The notes beneath the pieces are model-generated. The model saw nothing but the letters and a program-made list of their open reading frames with translations, made no database searches and had not been told where the DNA came from. The translations under genes were made by a program, and so were the position numbers. Source: Cliona cf. orientalis (Eukaryota > Porifera > Demospongiae > Clionaida > Clionaidae). From it: a stretch of 64,000 nucleotides of DNA. How positions within the stretch are numbered: position 1 is the stretch's first letter; each line of letters starts with the position of its first letter. This document shows positions 1-12,600 of the stretch, piece by piece. Location of the stretch: NCBI GenBank assembly GCA_963930775.1, contig OZ005692.1:7178135-7242134 (forward strand), read 5' to 3'.

Positions 1-214
1 TGCATGGTGTGTATTATCTACATTGATTAATGATAACAGTCATAAAACAGTGCCGTAGTAGGTACATAATTCGATTCACATGCATGCAAGAAGCAAGCAT
101 AAGGTGACCTTACAGGTACGTTGCAGCTATAGCACTAAAAACTTCCTAATTTCACGCACACTAGCTATCAATGTCATGGATATAATATATATGAATTGAT
201 GGGGCTTACTACAA

Positions 215-426
215 TACCGTATAGCGGGAAACTTTCGAGGGAGAAAACTTTCACGAATTTCGCGATTTTTCCGCCATCCGCGAAAGTTTTCTCCACGAAA
301 TTCTAGGCATGCCACACCCATTATGCGACCAATTTTTAACATTCCGCGAAAGTTTTCTCCCCTAAATGCTCCTTTCCTACCGATCCGCGAAAGTTTTTTC
401 CCTCGAAAATTTCCCGCTATACGGTA
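215..426. mobile_element. MITE with TACCGTATAGCGGGAAA termini, copy 1
   Basis: A 212-bp element whose ends are inverted copies of TACCGTATAGCGGGAAA, with internal inverted blocks of the type GCGAAAGTTTTCTCC. The flanking TA can be read as a TA target duplication, which would suggest a Tc1/mariner-type MITE (inference). An almost full-length copy in reverse orientation lies at 27142-27352, a decayed one at 12561-12757, and related ends at 61686-62341. Confidence 0.85.
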
Positions 427-794
427 AATTATCAGTTACTGTAGTGTGTATAATTTATATTATAATACATGAATTCTAGCTCTTGATGAGTATTATTATA
501 ATGGAAGCTGCTGTCAAACGAGGGAGGCAGATTGGCTCCAAACGGTCCTTGAAATTAATCAGGTAGCTATAGTACTTATGTATACATCATTAGCGTAAGA
601 AACCACCAATTATTACTGCTTATTAGTTAACTTTTTATCCAAAGTCTGAGTGTTAGATGTATAGAATTTCTAGGTCAATGCGGCATCCCATTGCAATTTA
701 TATGACTTTGTCCCGGTACCACATAGTAGCTAGTAGCTATGCATGCGAAGTTATCAACCATACAGTCTTTACCCATGCAGGCCACCCCGCAGAT

Positions 795-888
795 ACTTAT
801 AAAATCCTCAGGCTTCGCCTTCGGGACTTTATATCAGTATCTTCAGTATTCTAAATCCTGTGTAGATCCCTTGGCTTCAGTGTCTAAC
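795..888. repeat. Half of a palindromic foldback repeat
   Basis: This stretch is the reverse complement of part of the foldback at 20546-20684: the blocks reading AAAATCC..TCAGGCTTCGCCTTCGG and GGCTTCAGTGTCTAA are shared. It belongs to the same family as the elements at 986-1125 and 1397-1543. No coding function is seen in the rest of 427-985. Confidence 0.6.
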
Positions 889-985
889 TTGTTTAGCCTG
901 ACTCTAGCATGCTGTTGCTTAGTAACTTCTTGTATGTTGTTGCCTAAAGCACTAGCTTTCTAAGTAGAGGGGTTCTAAATAATAG

Positions 986-1125
986 TTAGAGACCGAGTCC
1001 AAGGTCTCTACGCCTTTTAAGAGACCCGAAGGCCCTGGGCTGTAGCATCCCGAGCGAAAGCGAGGGTGCTACTAAGGGCCTGAGGGTCTCTTAAAAGCGT
1101 AGAGACCATTGGATGAGGTCTCTAA
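986..1125. repeat. Palindromic foldback element
   Basis: A near-palindrome running from TTAGAGACC to GGTCTCTAA. Its arms carry GGTCTCTACGC and TTTTAAGAGACCC with their complements, around a GAGCGAAAGCGAGG-type centre. The transcript or single strand would fold into one long hairpin. Related foldbacks lie at 1397-1543, 20546-20684 and 37621-37712. Confidence 0.75.
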
Positions 1126-1396
1126 CTGATTTAGAATATAGCAACTGTAACCGTGGTAGTTGACCTGAGGACTAGGCTACTGTTGCACTGTGCATCTTTC
1201 TTTGCCTTTGGCTATACTTGTAGGTCTCTACTGTAGCACTATGCATCCTTCTTTGCCCTTGGCAGCCCAATAATAGACCTAGCTACCACTCTAAGAGGTC
1301 TATATAAGTGAATTGAGAGGTCTCTAAGTGAAATAATGGACCTCCAACTGACTAATCAGATTGCTGTATTTGTTACAGCTATATTCTAAATAATAG

Positions 1397-1543
1397 TTAG
1401 ACACTGTTTAGGAGGTTTCTACGTGATTTAGAAGACCGAAGGGTTCTGTGTAGAATCCCGATCGAGCGAAGCGAGGGTTCTACTGAGCCCTACTGAGCCC
1501 TGAGGTCTTCTAAATCACGTAGAACCGACTAAGCAGTGTCTAA
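1397..1543. repeat. Palindromic foldback element
   Basis: The same architecture as 986-1125 with different arm sequence: TTAGACACTG..GTTTCTACGTGATTTAGAAGACC is mirrored on the right. About 450 bp to the right of it (to about 1955) is shared with 37725-38120, so this element marks the left edge of the segmental duplication containing the TMEM63-like exons. Confidence 0.7.
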
Positions 1544-2149
1544 CAACTTTAGATCCTAGCAACAATGCCCAACAGCTATGTATATAAATAACTGCCTAGC
1601 AATAAACTAGCCATAGAAAAATAAAATTTACCAGTTTTTTTATGGAGCTTACAAGGTTTTTTTATGAAGGATAGATACTGCAGTTCAACCAATCAGATCA
1701 CTGTATTTGTTACAAGTAGCTATAGGATCTAAGTTGCAATAGAATCTTGACCTGGCCTCCAAAGAATAAGCTGGGGAGTGGGAGCTTTGCCTGTATAATA
1801 TTGCATGAATAATACTGTTATTCAACTCAAAATAGGTCAGTATCGCCATCAGGATGATGAGACACGACTATAAAAAAATAAAAGAGTATTGGTCCGGAGT
1901 TTTCCCAGTATAAAAATTATTTCCATCCGGATTGCAAGTACAAGACGGTGTTATCCTTGACAAAGGATATAGAGTCTTTTCTGGCAGAGAAGGTTTGGTC
2001 ACTATTATAGCTTAGTATGATTTCTGGCTACATTATTATCATAGATGGACACGAGTACTACTTGGCTGAGGGATCTGGGGCCCCCGTATACATATATAAC
2101 AATGAAACAGATATAACCCTGTATGATGAGGAAGGAGAATGCAAATCTA

Positions 2150-2470
2150 TGCCTGCCTGGAGAATCTTCACTAGCTACTGCTTGGGAGAGGGGATACTGT
2201 ATTGAATGTATCTAGGGGGACCTGATAAGTCTGATATTTGACATAGACTGTCTATGCCCCAACTCTTATAAACTGACGGATATCTATTCTGAGCCAGCTT
2301 GTATTCAGATACAAGTTAGTCTGTGTATGTTTTCCCACGAGTACAAGTGTAATGACATGCATTAATAAGCCCAGAGAATTGAATTAAGTATTGGGGAAGT
2401 GAATTTGATATTCTTAGATGAAGATTGCTCAATAAAAAAAAACTCATTTGCCAAGCACCTATGACACCAA
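2150..2470. repeat. Dispersed fragment also found at 52330-52650
   Basis: About 310 bp from AGAATCTTCACTAGC to CACCTATGACACC recur with few differences inside intron 2 of TRAF-like gene B at 52330-52650. Part of it (from about 2365) also occurs at 39121-39230. A 62-codon open frame (2017-2205) overlaps its left part but matches no family I recognise, so it is not called a gene. Confidence 0.65.
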
Positions 2471-2694
2471 ATTTATAATATACTGCTTTTCAACAACCAT
2501 GCAAAAATTGAATTTGCCAAAGCTGCCTATAGAACTGCCTCGAGCAAGAATTAGACTTAATAAATAAGCACAATAATATTATTGTTGTAAAATGGGCATG
2601 ATCATTTGCATCATCAAAAATTGAACCTATTGTAAAGTTTACCTCCTCTCCATGAAAGTCTGTATGCATAAACAACCTTTGTGCATTACTGCAG

Positions 2695-4843
2695 GCTGGC
2701 CAGTATGACTTCCGGTACAGAGTTCAGTATGCTTGGATTCTGATCATGTTCAACATGGTGATGACATTCAGATTCATGACACCACTCATCCTGCCATTTG
2801 GTGAGTCTAACTAGCACACACTGTGCTCAGGATGTGTATGCATCAACAGGAATTATGCATCAAAGCCTGATACAATGTGGTAAAAGATTATACATGTACA
2901 TGTACTATATGTACATGGGCATAATGCATGCCCAATTTTAACACTGAAAAGGCTCAAATCCATTGAATTATAGATACTGGAGCGTATTCATGGTCATCTG
3001 CACCTGGTTGATAAAGTGCTTGCGTTATTTCCTTGTTCCCATCCAGTGATGTGCACCACTCTACATGTCCTTTCCAGTCTGTGTTAGCCAGTGCATTTTT
3101 AAATTGTAAATGTACCTGTGGCTGTGAATCACCCTTAGTGACGCCATGCACCATTTTCCACTGTGCATGCTCTAGCCAAATTGTATAAATTATTGTAAAT
3201 AAAGGTTTTTGAGTCCTATACATTGGCGATCAGTACTCTAGGTCTTATTTTAGTACCATCTTAATACTCAATATAATGTGTATGCTGTAGGTGTGATTTA
3301 TTTTATTCTCAAGTACTATGTGGATCGGTACAACATCTACTATGCCTATAAGCCGTCAGCCTTCAATGGGAGGCAGTCACAAGTTCCTGCATACCTCGGC
3401 CATCAACTTTGTCATTGTTGGGGCAGTCCACCTCCAGCTCTCAATGCTGTTCTTCTCAGTAGTCAGACTTGGTAAGTCTATACTACGGCTAGTGCATTAT
3501 AGTATAAGTATGCAATATTCACCCACGGTTGATTTCGCTCAAGATGGGCAAACACATAGCAGCAAATTCAAGGGGGGGGGGCCAAATACAAATCCAAGGG
3601 TTGTACCCCATATTAAACATAAGGAAAGCTAATTTCCGGGGGGGGGGGGGGGGGGGGGGCTGAAGACACCTGCCCCCTTGCCTACCTGAATAAACCCTGG
3701 TCACCTATAACTTACATGTAAGTGATCATCAAGCACCCTGTTGGGAACATCTATGGGGAATCCATGTATAGTGGGATAATAATATTAGGTGGTTTAGTGG
3801 TCTACCACGTCCCAGTCAGCCCCTGCTCAAAGGATAGTATTATGCATGTGTGAGAGCTAGTGTGTACTAATGAGTTAACATGCTGATGCATTAATAGGAA
3901 GGGTGGATCCTCGCTCTATCATCATGATGATAACCTTCATCCTCACGTGCATCTTCTGTATTGGAGTGTTCTTCTTTGGATGGTTTCAGCACCTCCTCCC
4001 CTCACTCAGGACAAGGCTGGGAAAGGTCAGTGACCCACTTCCCACCCCCCCCCCTCTCTCTCCCTCTCTCTCTCTCCCTCTCTCCCTCTCTCTCCCTCTC
4101 TCTCTCCCTCTCTCTCTCTCCCTCTCCCTCTCTCTCTCTCTCTCTCCATCCCCTCCTTCCCTCTTTCTCTTGTATACACATCCACCTCATATACATATGC
4201 CTCTCTATCTTGCAGGACTATCGTGTGTTTGGCACCATGAGAGTTGGTATCACGAGTGTTCCCCGTGAAGAGGACATGACAGAGGAATCAGAATCAGGAG
4301 AGATAATAGCCAAGGTATGGAGAGATCATCCAGCAGCTCTACTATTGCTATTACTGTAACTGGAAATGTATCTGTAATAGACGATTATTATATGAAGTGC
4401 AAAAATTAATTTTGTTTAATTGATATTGTAATTATTGACTTGGTGGTTACATGTGAAACCACTGAGGCACCAAGCTTTTATTGCCTTACAGTGGTCACCC
4501 TTCAGACTAGCATTCAGATACGCTATAAAAAACATAATAATAGAAAGTATATTGATTAATTATTATACCGTAACACTTGCAGGGTTCGTACATCCCCCCT
4601 GTCCTGCGAGACTCAGCGCCTGACCCTCTCTCCGACAACTCAGCCGCTGGCTATGGCTACCAGTCGTTTGGCAGCACTGACCGCATGGGGAGGCGGAGCC
4701 CCGGCCACATGGGAACTGCCGACCCCACCAAGGGAATGTCAACGCTAGAGAGAAGCACATCAAAAGCAAAAAGCATGAAGAACGATAGTGCTAAGTTCAA
4801 GAGTGAAGGAACTATGGTTAAGTCCAGTGACGTTTTGAGGTGA
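2695..4843 (+). CDS. TMEM63-like: TMEM63/CSC1-like channel, 3' five exons (copy 1)
   Basis: Five exons encode the C-terminal part of a TMEM63/OSCA-type (RSN1_7TM) mechanosensitive cation channel, a plasma- or endo-membrane protein. Exons: 2695-2800, 3291-3471, 3898-4025, 4216-4314 and 4583-4843 (stop TGA 4841-4843), all with GT-AG borders and matching phases. The first carries VQYAWIL..TPLILPFG and the second KYYVDRYNIYYAYKPS; both match the conserved final membrane segments of the family. The third is a hydrophobic helix; the last two are a polar, Ser-rich cytosolic tail. Within exon 3291-3471 the frame changes near 3367-3380: the first half reads in one frame, while SAINFVIVGAVHLQLSMLFF lies in another. 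It is therefore a frameshifted copy or carries a sequencing error. No N-terminal exons are visible, so they lie left of the window or are lost. Intron 3 contains a TC microsatellite and intron 2 long G runs. Confidence 0.75.
3574..3660. repeat. G-run-bounded insert in an intron
   Basis: Two poly-G tracts (about 10 and 23 nt) flank a short segment. The same arrangement occurs at 41156-41275 in the second gene copy, with longer G runs. These tracts are G-quadruplex candidates and also places where assembly is unreliable. Confidence 0.6.
4050..4148. repeat. TC/CCTC microsatellite in TMEM63-like intron
   Basis: A polypyrimidine repeat of TC with interspersed CCC lies just upstream of the acceptor of exon 4216. 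It is expanded to about 260 bp in the second copy (41676-41936). Long open frames across it are an artefact of the repeat. Confidence 0.95.
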
Positions 4844-6277
4844 TGTGAACTGCTTTTATTAGGCAAATAATTATTAGTATGCATAAAAATTTAATCATGA
4901 TTGGTGTGCCCTTATAATATGATACTAATAGTGACTGTTACTTTTGTATGCATGGCATGCAGAAATGCAAAGCATCTGTATAGAAATTAATCAACATCCA
5001 TATTTAATTTTATTATAATTATGACTGTATGTCATGATTATAGACCAATATTGAATTATATTAGTATTACAATGTATAAAGTCCAGCTGAGTATGTGGTA
5101 CAGTTATGTGGTTTAGTACATAAAATTATGCTCATAGTTATAGCTTCCATGCAACCAGGTACACACAGGACCATTGCATGCATTGGTGAGCCTGATTGAC
5201 AGTCCTCTGTTGCCACGATATTAAATTCCTGTGGGTGTTGTTTTGACTCTGCAATGCAGTATAAATTAATTACTGCATGGGGAATTCCCAGGGAAACCTG
5301 TATAGCTATTCACAGCAAGCATAATACACTGCAGATTCAGTATATACCACCATCAACATAATTATTAATGATTAAAAATGATGATCTGGATACAGTCCCA
5401 GGGAATCCCCCTCTTTACTGCACTATTCACCATGCACTAGATATATATAGAGCAGACTGGCTGAAATGCTGCAACATTTGCAATCTGATTAGTAGTAATC
5501 TACTCTCTGCCACATTGTGCACAATAATATTATTATAGCAAATCATGCAGCCACTATAATAGTAAAATAATTATTGTATATAGCTCATAGTATAGTGCAC
5601 TATTAATGTTGATAAGCATCAAAGCTTTCGTGGATATATTATTATCAATCATTATTATTTTTACTCATGTACTGAGTAGCCAGTCTGACATTGTAGTAGT
5701 GAACCCTTGAAAAACTAAATGTAATTGATACAGAATAATCTTCAACCAATGTCAAACCAAAACTCAAATTTGCAGCTATAGCTATATAGCGATGTATCAA
5801 ACACCTAGTCACATGCGAGAAGCATCTCCAATCAGATTCTTTCTGTAGTTAGCTGCCTTCTCATCTTTAGTTCTTGCCTACTGTATCATACATGTACATG
5901 CAGTCTTGGTTTTGAATTTAAAAAATTTGGTTTCTGAGCCAAATGAAATTAACACACAGTCCTAATTAACCTGTGGTTCCTGATTTGGCATTGTTATCTA
6001 GATAGCTACCATAAGCTTACTATAGATGCACTGAGTGTAATATTAAAATTAATTTCAGGCCAAGACATCACACTTGGCCATGGTCCAGCCATAATAATAA
6101 TATTATTATTATGACATACTGCTTCGCGCTGCACCTGATTACATAATTATACATGTATAACATTAATTATCATTGTTGTCTGAAATCATAGCTATAATGA
6201 GACCACACACATTCATAATAATAATACTAATAAAAAATAGCTATCTAGCACTGCTATAATATTATTACACTGCTACA
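4844..6277. other. Gene-free AT-rich interval
   Basis: Between the TMEM63-like stop and the receptor membrane exon I see no open frame of note, only AT-rich sequence with TAATAAT runs. The corresponding interval in the second unit (42665-43818) shares the first few hundred bases, consistent with duplication of the whole pair. Confidence 0.6.
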
Positions 6278-6650
6278 TTATTTTCTACTTTGGCATTTTC
6301 TCTGGCTATAACAGCACACTACTAGTACAAGTCCGATACTAACAGCTATGAATATTGTTAATGACACACACACACTGGCGACTATGACCCCAATAAGAAG
6401 TGCATGATCTTGTTGCTGACTAGCCTCGTTCCCAGGCTCTCGGAAGGAAAGGGGGAGGAGAGAGCCTGGTACTGACTGCGCGCGCATGCGCCAAGTTAAT
6501 TCAAATATTTGTCATTTATTGCGTAGCGCTACGCATGACACGTATGCGTTTACGTTTGCACGCGCGCGCCTCGCGAACATAAATGGATTCCCGGTACCGC
6601 GTACACCATCCCACATCCAACCTCGAACACGTGTCGGAGTTTACACAGAC

Positions 6651-7790
6651 ATGGCCACTCTTCCTTCTTTTGTATGCCGTGTTTGCATGGATAAGGCTTC
6701 CAAGAATCATTACTCATCTCTCTTCAGCCCTGGGGCTTACCAAAAGAAGATAAGTTCAAGACTTGGTAGCTTGTTGGAGATGGAGGTAGATGCCCAGGAT
6801 GGCCTGCCATCAATAATTTGTGACAAGTGCAAAAGAAGATTTGAGGCCTTGGAGAAAGCCATGCATGATCTCACTGAGTTTCGGCAAATGGCAAAAGCTT
6901 CTCTCGTTGCTTTTAGTGTTAGGGGGCCCTTAAAGCGCAAAAAGGAATGCAGTGTTCAAACTGGGGTGTCGCCAGATATTGCCAGGTCCAGACCTCCTTT
7001 GAAAAGAATTACTGTGAGGAGGCTACAGTACACCAGTATGTTAATTAAAGCAACAATAACAATAAATTATTAAAATTAATATTAATTTTTGTGTAGAAGA
7101 GTCTTGTGGTATAAATGAAACAGCTAATCCTGGACCAGTATCCCCAGCTGCTGTAGCTCATTCCCCCAATCTTGTGACTAGTCGGCTTCCTACAAGAGAA
7201 AGAGCAGGTATGCATAAGCAACACCAACTCACTGTACATTTACACAAAATAATAAACTAGATGAGAATTCTATGCCTCTAACAACACAACATGCAAGGCC
7301 ACACTCCCCAGCCCCTATCTTCAAAAAAGAAGTCACAGTAAGGCTATAATTATACTATTGGCTAAGAATTAAGATATTAATTACCAGATTGCATGTGTAC
7401 GTCTAGGTCACTGTAACCACCCCAAGCAGAGTTATCCCATGGACAACAGTACTACCACAACCTGAGACCAAGATTGGACGAGCTCTTGCTGGCGGGCACC
7501 TCCCATCAATAGCTAAGAGCATAATGGGTCATGATAACTTACGTGAATTGCTGTTCAAGCAGTTTGTAGCCCAGATTGATTCAGAATGTAGCCGATTATG
7601 TCAGCGCCAACCTAAGTCTTCAGTGTATCGGAAAATACTACAAGCTCCGCTAGCTGATTTTAATTGGAAGGTTTTTGTAGAAGATTTGCAGAACAAGGCC
7701 CCTACTTTCTTTCAGCTCTTGTCCATAATTGCTTCTCATGGTGATCACCGAAACAAAACCAAAGTAGGAGATACACATAATCCAGGCATC
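6651..7790 (+). pseudogene. ZAD-type zinc-finger protein, 5' part, of outer transposon
   Basis: Exons 6651-7035, 7097-7207, 7261-7337 and 7407-about 7790, with consistent phases. Residues C9, C12, C57 and C60 form the four-cysteine pattern of the ZAD zinc-finger-associated domain (CRVC and CDKC), a DNA-binding or dimerising module. A basic, Pro/Ser-rich linker and a helical region ending near HNPGICMA follow. The frame upstream of 6651 stays open to 6486, but the ATG at 6651 directly precedes the zinc finger and is preferred. The region after the zinc finger resembles the front of large ZAD proteins of cnidarian and sponge transposons (recollection, not checked). The 3' end is lost: the sequence runs into the antisense helicase fragment. 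Confidence 0.65.
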
Positions 7791-7846
7791 TGCATGGCAT
7801 ACACATATGCACCACCCATTCACACAAGTAAAATGCAATCACTAAC

Positions 7847-8268
7847 CATTTGGACACACAGTGTGCTTCATCAATTACTACAGCAACTATCCGTTCTGCC
7901 ACTTGACGACAATCCATTGTTTCTCTCCACTTGGAAGTGATCAGTGCTTCGGGAGAAGCGAAAAGGAAGCTACACATACGCAGGTCATTCTCAGTAGCTA
8001 AGAAACTCTTATCAATACTTGCACATCTAGATGAAAGCATAGCTGCTCTGGCTCCCCTGCGTCGAAGACAATCCACTTGGTCTGCCATAAGAGATATCAA
8101 AGGTGACACGACAATTACCAAGCTTCTCATGCCAGTATCCACTCTTTCCAGTTTATAATCAAAAAGAAAAGGCAGCAGCTCATAAATGATTGACTTCCCA
8201 AATCCAGTGGGGAGAAGAATAAACACATCTTTGCCATCCCACACCAACTTTACAGCTTCTTTCTGCTG
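7847..8268 (-). pseudogene. RecQ-like helicase fragment (motifs I to DEAH)
   Basis: Reads leftwards from QKEAVKLVWDGKDVF through Walker A LPTGFGKS, motif Ia/Ib-like VSPLISLMADQV, and the Walker B box VIDEAHCVSKW, then a donor-like GTTAGT at 7846. This is the ATP-binding front half of a RecQ-family 3'-5' DNA helicase. Its start lies 12 kb to the right (20077-20232), separated by the inner KDZ element, which inserted at TTCTGCTG. Joined across one copy of that octamer, the amino acids KPQQKEAV become contiguous. The rest of the helicase is deleted. Such helicases are carried by several large eukaryotic DNA transposons; here it is a passenger or former partner of the outer element (inference). 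Confidence 0.8.
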
Positions 8269-8394
8269 CACAAATGTCCAGTAGTGCCGTACAGATTCTA
8301 AAGTATTCTTAGAATGTCAAAGACACTATAGCATAGTACCTAGCTCTATCCTAAGACTATACTAGAACTCAGTGTGTACATATGCATGTAAGTA

Positions 8395-9500
8395 CACATG
8401 TACATATTATGTCACAGCCTAAACCCCATGGAATACTCGGAATACTGTGCCAATCCCAGGATGGTACTGGGACTCGATGTATACCCACTGGTACATACAC
8501 ATGTAAGAATGTATGTATGTATGTCATAGCCTACCCCCATGGAAAAGTATCTCGGGATACCCGGGATACTGTGCCGATCCCAGGATCGTACTGGGACTCA
8601 TACATGTAAGTATGTATGTATGTATGTATGTCATAGCATACCCCTATGTAAAGGTATCTCAGGATACCTGGGATACTCAGGATCGTACTGGAACTCATAC
8701 ATGTAAGTATGTATGTACGTATTTATGTATATATGTCATAGCATAACCCCATGCTCGGGATACCCGGGATACTGTGCCGATCCCAGGATCGTATGGGACT
8801 CAATGTATACACATTGATACATACACATGTAAGTATGTATGTATGTCATAGCCTACCCCCATGGAAAAGTATCTCGGGATACCCGGGATACTGCGCCGAT
8901 CCCAGGATCGTACTGGGACTCTATGTATACACATTGATACATACACATGTAAGTATGTATGTATGTATGTCATAGCCTACCCCCATGGAAAAGTATCTCG
9001 GGATACCCGGGATACTGCGCCGATCCCAGGATCGTACTGGGACTCAATGTATACACATTGATACATACACATGTAAGTATGTATGTATGTATGTCATAGC
9101 CTACCCCCATGGAAAAGTATCTCGGGATACCCGGGACACTGCGCCGATCCCAGGATCGTACTGGGACTCAATGTATACACATTGATACATACACATGTAA
9201 GTATGTATGTATGTATGTCATAGCCTACCCCCATGGAAAAATATCTCGGGATACCCGGGACACTGCGCCGATCCCAGGATCGTACTGGGACTCAATGTAT
9301 ACACATTGGTACATACACATGTAAGTATGTATGTCGCAGCCTACCCCCATGGATGGAAAAGTATCTTGGGATACTATGCCGATCCCAGGATCGTACTGGG
9401 ACTCATTGACATAATAAGTATGTGTGTTACAGCCTATCCCCATGGAGAAGTATCTCGGGATGCGGGAAACTATTCCAATCCTAGGATTGTACTGGGACTC
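8395..9500 (+). repeat. Left subterminal 124-bp minisatellite array
   Basis: Tandem units recur at 124-bp spacing in the best part (unit landmarks at 8861, 8985, 9109 and 9233); the outer units are shorter or diverged. Each unit holds CTCGGGATACCCGGGATAC, CGATCCCAGGATCG and TGTATACACATTGATACATA, all partly palindromic, plus a GTAT run. Open frames through the array are repeat artefacts. The right array is the inverted copy. Confidence 0.95.
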
Positions 9501-9686
9501 CGTATCATTGCTAGTGCAAGACTGTTGGACTATGATGTAACTTTGTATTATCTACATGTCATACAAACTGTTTGGTGCTGGTACTTTATATTGAAACACA
9601 TGGATTCCTAGCTATTAAAGACAGCATTCACCACATATTTTTGGCTAATAGCACTAGAAGCTAACTACTTTGTTACTTAAACCACT

Positions 9687-12600
9687 TCAGATATATCGAT
9701 TGTGTGCATCACACAGAAATAGCAGATAGAAAAGGAAGTGAACTCTGTTCATATGTTGTGTTATCCTTGAATACCGTGACATCCAAGAAAAGAGTTGTTC
9801 ACAGATCTCCGTGTCCACCTGCATGTATGAAGGAGCTCATCAATTTTTTGTCTGGTGGTAGCTTATAATAATAACCACTCAACTACATGTGGCCAATTAT
9901 GAATAAAGTATGTACAACTTCATGCCTTTCCATACTTTTTCCAATTCAGGGAATTTGTAGGGATCACAGTGTTGATGACACCAAGCATCAACATGACCTT
10001 TGAAGTGTAGCTTGTCTACAACAATTTCTATGGATGCCATTCGAGTAGCAGTTGAAGTCTGATTAATTCGCTTTGGATTAGTGGCATATTTCCTTAGATG
10101 GCATCCATCGTCATAGCATATAAACTCTGCAAATTGAAAGTGAAATATAGAGTTCATGCTTCACAGATTCACTATCGAAACAACGTACTCAGATCTGATG
10201 TAGAGTGAGAGTTCTCTTGCATCAAGGAGTGTAATTGAGCATATACTTGTGAGATTGACTCAGTGCCAAACAATTCTCCCAACAAGACTATGGTGCCACA
10301 TGGCCATGTGCCCATCAAAATACCTGAAAATAGTATGATGCTAAATTGAATGTCCCACATGCACAGAAGCAACATTAAATTTTATCTTTTCATTACATAA
10401 GTTACATACTGCATTCATGCCCTTGGTTCCACTGCTTATTTCTCAATCATAATAATATTATATATTCGAAAAGCAGTGGAGTCTACCATGCCAATGTCAG
10501 CAAGAGATATCACTCCAAAATCAGTAGAGCCACCCTCAAATTTGAGATTAGTAGCTGTAATCCAGCAAGGCTGAAAGTAGCCGCAGCTAGTATTCAAATA
10601 AATTCGGTATATGTACACCAATTACAAGTAAACTATGCTCCTACATATTTTCTCAAATTATTGTATATGTAACATTCCGCCTGTACAGTGCATGTGAATT
10701 TATCAATAACCCCTTGTTATTATGGCTCAGGCATCTAGTCTCCCTGTCATTCTGCACCAGATTTTGTAGTATGGAAAATTATGGTGCTGCTTAAGCTTGG
10801 GATAAACCTGCTTAGATTATGTGTACCTCCAAACATACCAGCTGTTCGATAATTCAGCCTTGTGGTATCCTTTGTGGTGTTGCAAGTCAATTGTGCCTTG
10901 TCTTCTTTGGTTGTTTCAAAAAATCTAATAGCAGTATACACATGAGGAGTCATCTTAGGCTGACGAAATATCAATCTATCAATAATTCATGTAGAAGGCA
11001 AGTAACCAATGCACCACAGCTGTCTCCTAATTCATGCTCTCTATAGTAGTAATGTATTATATTATTGACAAAGCTGCATATTAAGCATACATGTACAATG
11101 TACATGGCAGGAATGGTTGATCATTACTTAACTCTACAAATTTTTGCATGTACGTTTAAGTATCAGTATGAATTCTCTATTGCCACAGACAGATTTGAAA
11201 CTTGTCCACGTATCACAACCACCATTGTACAATGATTGTGTATAAATATATATATATATACAATATTGCCATACCTTCCCGATTGGTTTGTATCTACATC
11301 CTCATCTCGCCTAGCACGCTTTTGTAGTGGCTGTAAATTTGGACGTGTCGAGAGTGTGTCAATAGTTTGCCCTCCAGATGAAAAAGACTCTTCAATATCA
11401 TGTTCGATTCCGTGTTCATACTGTTCAATTAGTTTAGATGGCACATTCGATTCTTGCTCCCAGGTTGTTTCAACAGTGGACGTACTTACCCACACGACCT
11501 GAAGCGAGGGAGAAGATGGGTACATTAAGTATTATCAGGAGCACATTACCAGGAGTGGTGCAACACACACAATAGTAGTACAAACATCTCTTTCCAGATT
11601 TGACATCACAACCACCCTTGTACATGGGCCTGAATATCATTAGAAGGTACTTAAGTTGCAACCACTGAGTTACATTCTGTATAGATGCAGCTGCAGCTAG
11701 TTACTGATAGGACAGTGGTTGCACACTCCTAGTAGTGTACTCCTGGTAATAACAATACATACTTGCCTAGTCTCTCACAAAAGTATACATTGTGCATAAT
11801 TACATAACCTACTACTACCTTTAATGTGCACTGACTAGAATCATACCTCATATAGAGTGCCTTGTCTTGTGGAACGCTTTCCAATTACCAATCCAGGCTG
11901 CCTTTGTTGACTACTGCTTGGTGTAGAAGCTAAAGAAAGATGTTCATCGTTTCCAGGAGTTGGTAGGTTTGGTTTATGCAAAGTACAGAATCGTGATTTA
12001 AACTCAGGCGTATTTGGGCATCCTGTCCTGATTGCGTCAGGGAGCCCTTTGTACTTGGCATATCCAGCATGAGTTGCAAGACAAACATCCCGGTGATTCT
12101 TCATGTTTCCGTCAATGATGATCACGCTTCCACATCCGTGCTGGTCACATTTGTGTTCTGTATTGCCGTTAATAATGCAACTCAATACTTGCATTACTGA
12201 AGATGTAGTGGTAGCTAAAAACTAGATATTTTTTTAAACCATAACATTATTAAAGTAAATCGAGCTACAAAAGGGGGTGGTGTACCCTAGCAATAGTACA
12301 ACTGTTGACATGCTGATTGCCAAATTTGAACCTTATATTCAGTGATTTATATCTCATTGGACCTTTGCATAATATATCCCTAACATCTGATTAACCAAGC
12401 ACCCCCACCTTTTACCGTATAGCTCCTAATATTTATGATACAATAATAATGCTTATGAATTTTATGATTTAAATATCACGATTAAAATTTTTTATGCATG
12501 CATATGCACATTCAGGCGATGCACCATCACGAAGGTGAAAGTTTACTTTTAAATTAGTGATACCATATTATAGCGGGAAACTTTCAAGCTAGAATTTTTG

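Noticed and set aside
2017-2205. 62-codon open frame near the TMEM63-like tail
   Set aside because: It overlaps a dispersed repeat, matches no known family and is absent from the second unit, so it is not called a gene.
6486-6650. N-terminal extension of the ZAD protein to 6486
   Set aside because: The frame is open, but it starts within the 71-bp terminal repeat; the ATG at 6651 right before CRVC fits ZAD proteins better.
8395-9500. CRISPR-like array
   Set aside because: Units are adjacent tandem repeats without unique spacers, in a eukaryotic, intron-bearing context.
8382-9611. Several long open frames reading through the 8.4-9.5 kb region
   Set aside because: They are periodic translations of the 124-bp minisatellite and change frame with unit length.
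10436-10621. Minus-strand frame between two transposase exons
   Set aside because: Phases of the flanking exons (10827 and 10323) join directly and give the conserved MFG-GILMGTWPCG transition, so this lies in an intron.
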